NCBI GenBank assembly: GCA_934573735.1
Contig: CAKTMC010000006.1
Span: 1-64,000, forward strand
Origin: an uncultured Oscillospiraceae bacterium
Lineage (GTDB): Bacteria; Bacillota; Clostridia; Oscillospirales; Oscillospiraceae
Direction of reading: 5' to 3'
DNA length: 64,000 nt
Made by a program: the position numbers and the translations under genes. This document shows positions 63,574 through 64,000 of the stretch, piece after piece. Each line of letters starts with the position of its first letter. The first letter of the stretch is position 1. The notes below the pieces were generated by a model. That model was not told the origin of the DNA. It searched no databases and worked only from the letters and a program-made list of their open reading frames with translations.

Positions 63574-64000
63574 TTACAGATAAAAGCTCGGGGACTTGTG
63601 ACCGGAGCACATCGCCGCAAGCGCTGCGGAAACCGCAAGCTGCGCGGCCTTGGGCACACTGCGGGCACCGAAGGGACAGACGGTGATGCATCTCATGCAG
63701 CTTATGCACTTGCTCTTATCGGGCTTGCGCGGGTCGCCCTGGTCTATCGCGCCGGCGGGACACTCGGCAGAGCAGGTGCCGCAGCCGGAGCAGTGAATAC
63801 CGGAGTGCGGATATATGGGAAGTCCCTTGTACTCCTTATAATCGTGGCTGCCGGGCATCGGCACGTCACGCAGCTCCTCGCGGCTCATCAGCGCATGGAG
63901 GAAGACCTTGAGCTGGGCGATGTCCTTCTCGTCGGGTCTGCCTGCACCGAAGCGGCGGTCGAGCGAATGAGGCGCAACCATCTCGGCGCCGCCGACAACG
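63574..64000 (-). CDS. EFR1-like 4Fe-4S ferredoxin/flavodoxin protein, partial
   Basis: The frame continues past the right edge; the M at 63981 is internal, since the reading frame stays open upstream with GGAEMVAPHSLDRRFGAGRP. The visible C-terminal part has two 4Fe-4S motifs, CSGCGTCSAECPAG and CISCMRCITVCPFGA, and ends in a hydrophobic helix. The upstream stretch resembles the end of the flavodoxin domain of EFR1-type ferredoxins common in gut Clostridia. These carry electrons; partners are unknown. Confidence 0.8.
   Translation of the reverse strand, partial: VVGGAEMVAPHSLDRRFGAGRPDEKDIAQLKVFLHALMSREELRDVPMPGSHDYKEYKGLPIYPHSGIHCSGCGTCSAECPAGAIDQGDPRKPDKSKCISCMRCITVCPFGARSVPKAAQLAVSAALAAMCSGHKSPSFYL

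Overview
The window looks like a chromosome segment of a moderately GC-rich gut-type Clostridia (Bacillota), probably of the Oscillospiraceae kind. This rests on gene content and order: a T-box-controlled alaS, a ZTP-riboswitch purine operon, infC-rpmI-rplT with a leader attenuator, FtsEX beside coiled-coil M23 hydrolases, an EFR1-like ferredoxin, and dispersed palindromic intergenic repeats. The species cannot be named from sequence alone.

Layout. (1) 1-12.2 kb is an accessory region with lower apparent GC: a TnpV-like fragment, an XRE regulator, a C5 DNA methyltransferase with a cut-off second methylase domain, a three-gene type III restriction-modification operon (mod-res-unknown) whose last gene collides with the methylase, an HTH-fused AAA/PD-(D/E)XK ATPase with consensus promoter and operator-like repeats, IS21-like end repeats beside an ADP-ribosylglycohydrolase remnant, a lipoprotein, and a GIY-YIG nuclease inside an apparent insertion bounded by a ~57-bp direct duplication. 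(2) 12.3-20 kb: T-box leader, zinc-ribbon gene, alaS, a HIT protein, then comEC-holA-rnmV. (3) 20.3-34 kb: one long minus-strand purine operon, promoter - ZTP riboswitch - purE-purC-purF-purM-FNT channel-purN-purO-AICAR transformylase-purD-purL-fhs. (4) 34-40 kb: glycerate kinase, Dabb protein and CPBP protein operon, a hairpin cluster, and a CopA ATPase with a C-terminal CopZ-like domain. (5) 40.4-46.1 kb: an ABC fusion protein, tRNA-Arg(CCT), YitT, and the infC operon. (6) 46.2-50.3 kb: a 395-bp tandem repeat array, small membrane proteins, deoC, an SSB-like protein and a secreted protein. (7) 50.3-60.2 kb: lysS with an appended tRNA-binding domain, greA, an S41-like protein lacking catalytic residues, two M23 hydrolases, ftsX, ftsE and a PucR-type regulator. 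(8) 60.3-64 kb: rsuA-type pseudouridine synthase, a DUF4830-like protein, a repeat field, nagA, and a 4Fe-4S protein running off the right edge.

How it works together. The purine operon is a self-contained formate-to-IMP module. A formate/nitrite-family channel and formate-THF ligase can supply 10-formyl-THF to PurN and to the AICAR transformylase. The ZTP riboswitch senses the intermediate that accumulates when formyl-folate runs out. Two steps use unusual proteins: IMP closure is by a separate PurO-type enzyme instead of a PurH fusion, and the PurF has no N-terminal catalytic cysteine. The division-hydrolase region couples FtsEX to two secreted coiled-coil M23 enzymes and a pseudo-protease. 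Other notable signals are an AUC start codon for infC, a likely internal start producing free CopZ from copA, and covarying tandem palindromes in front of the type III mod gene.
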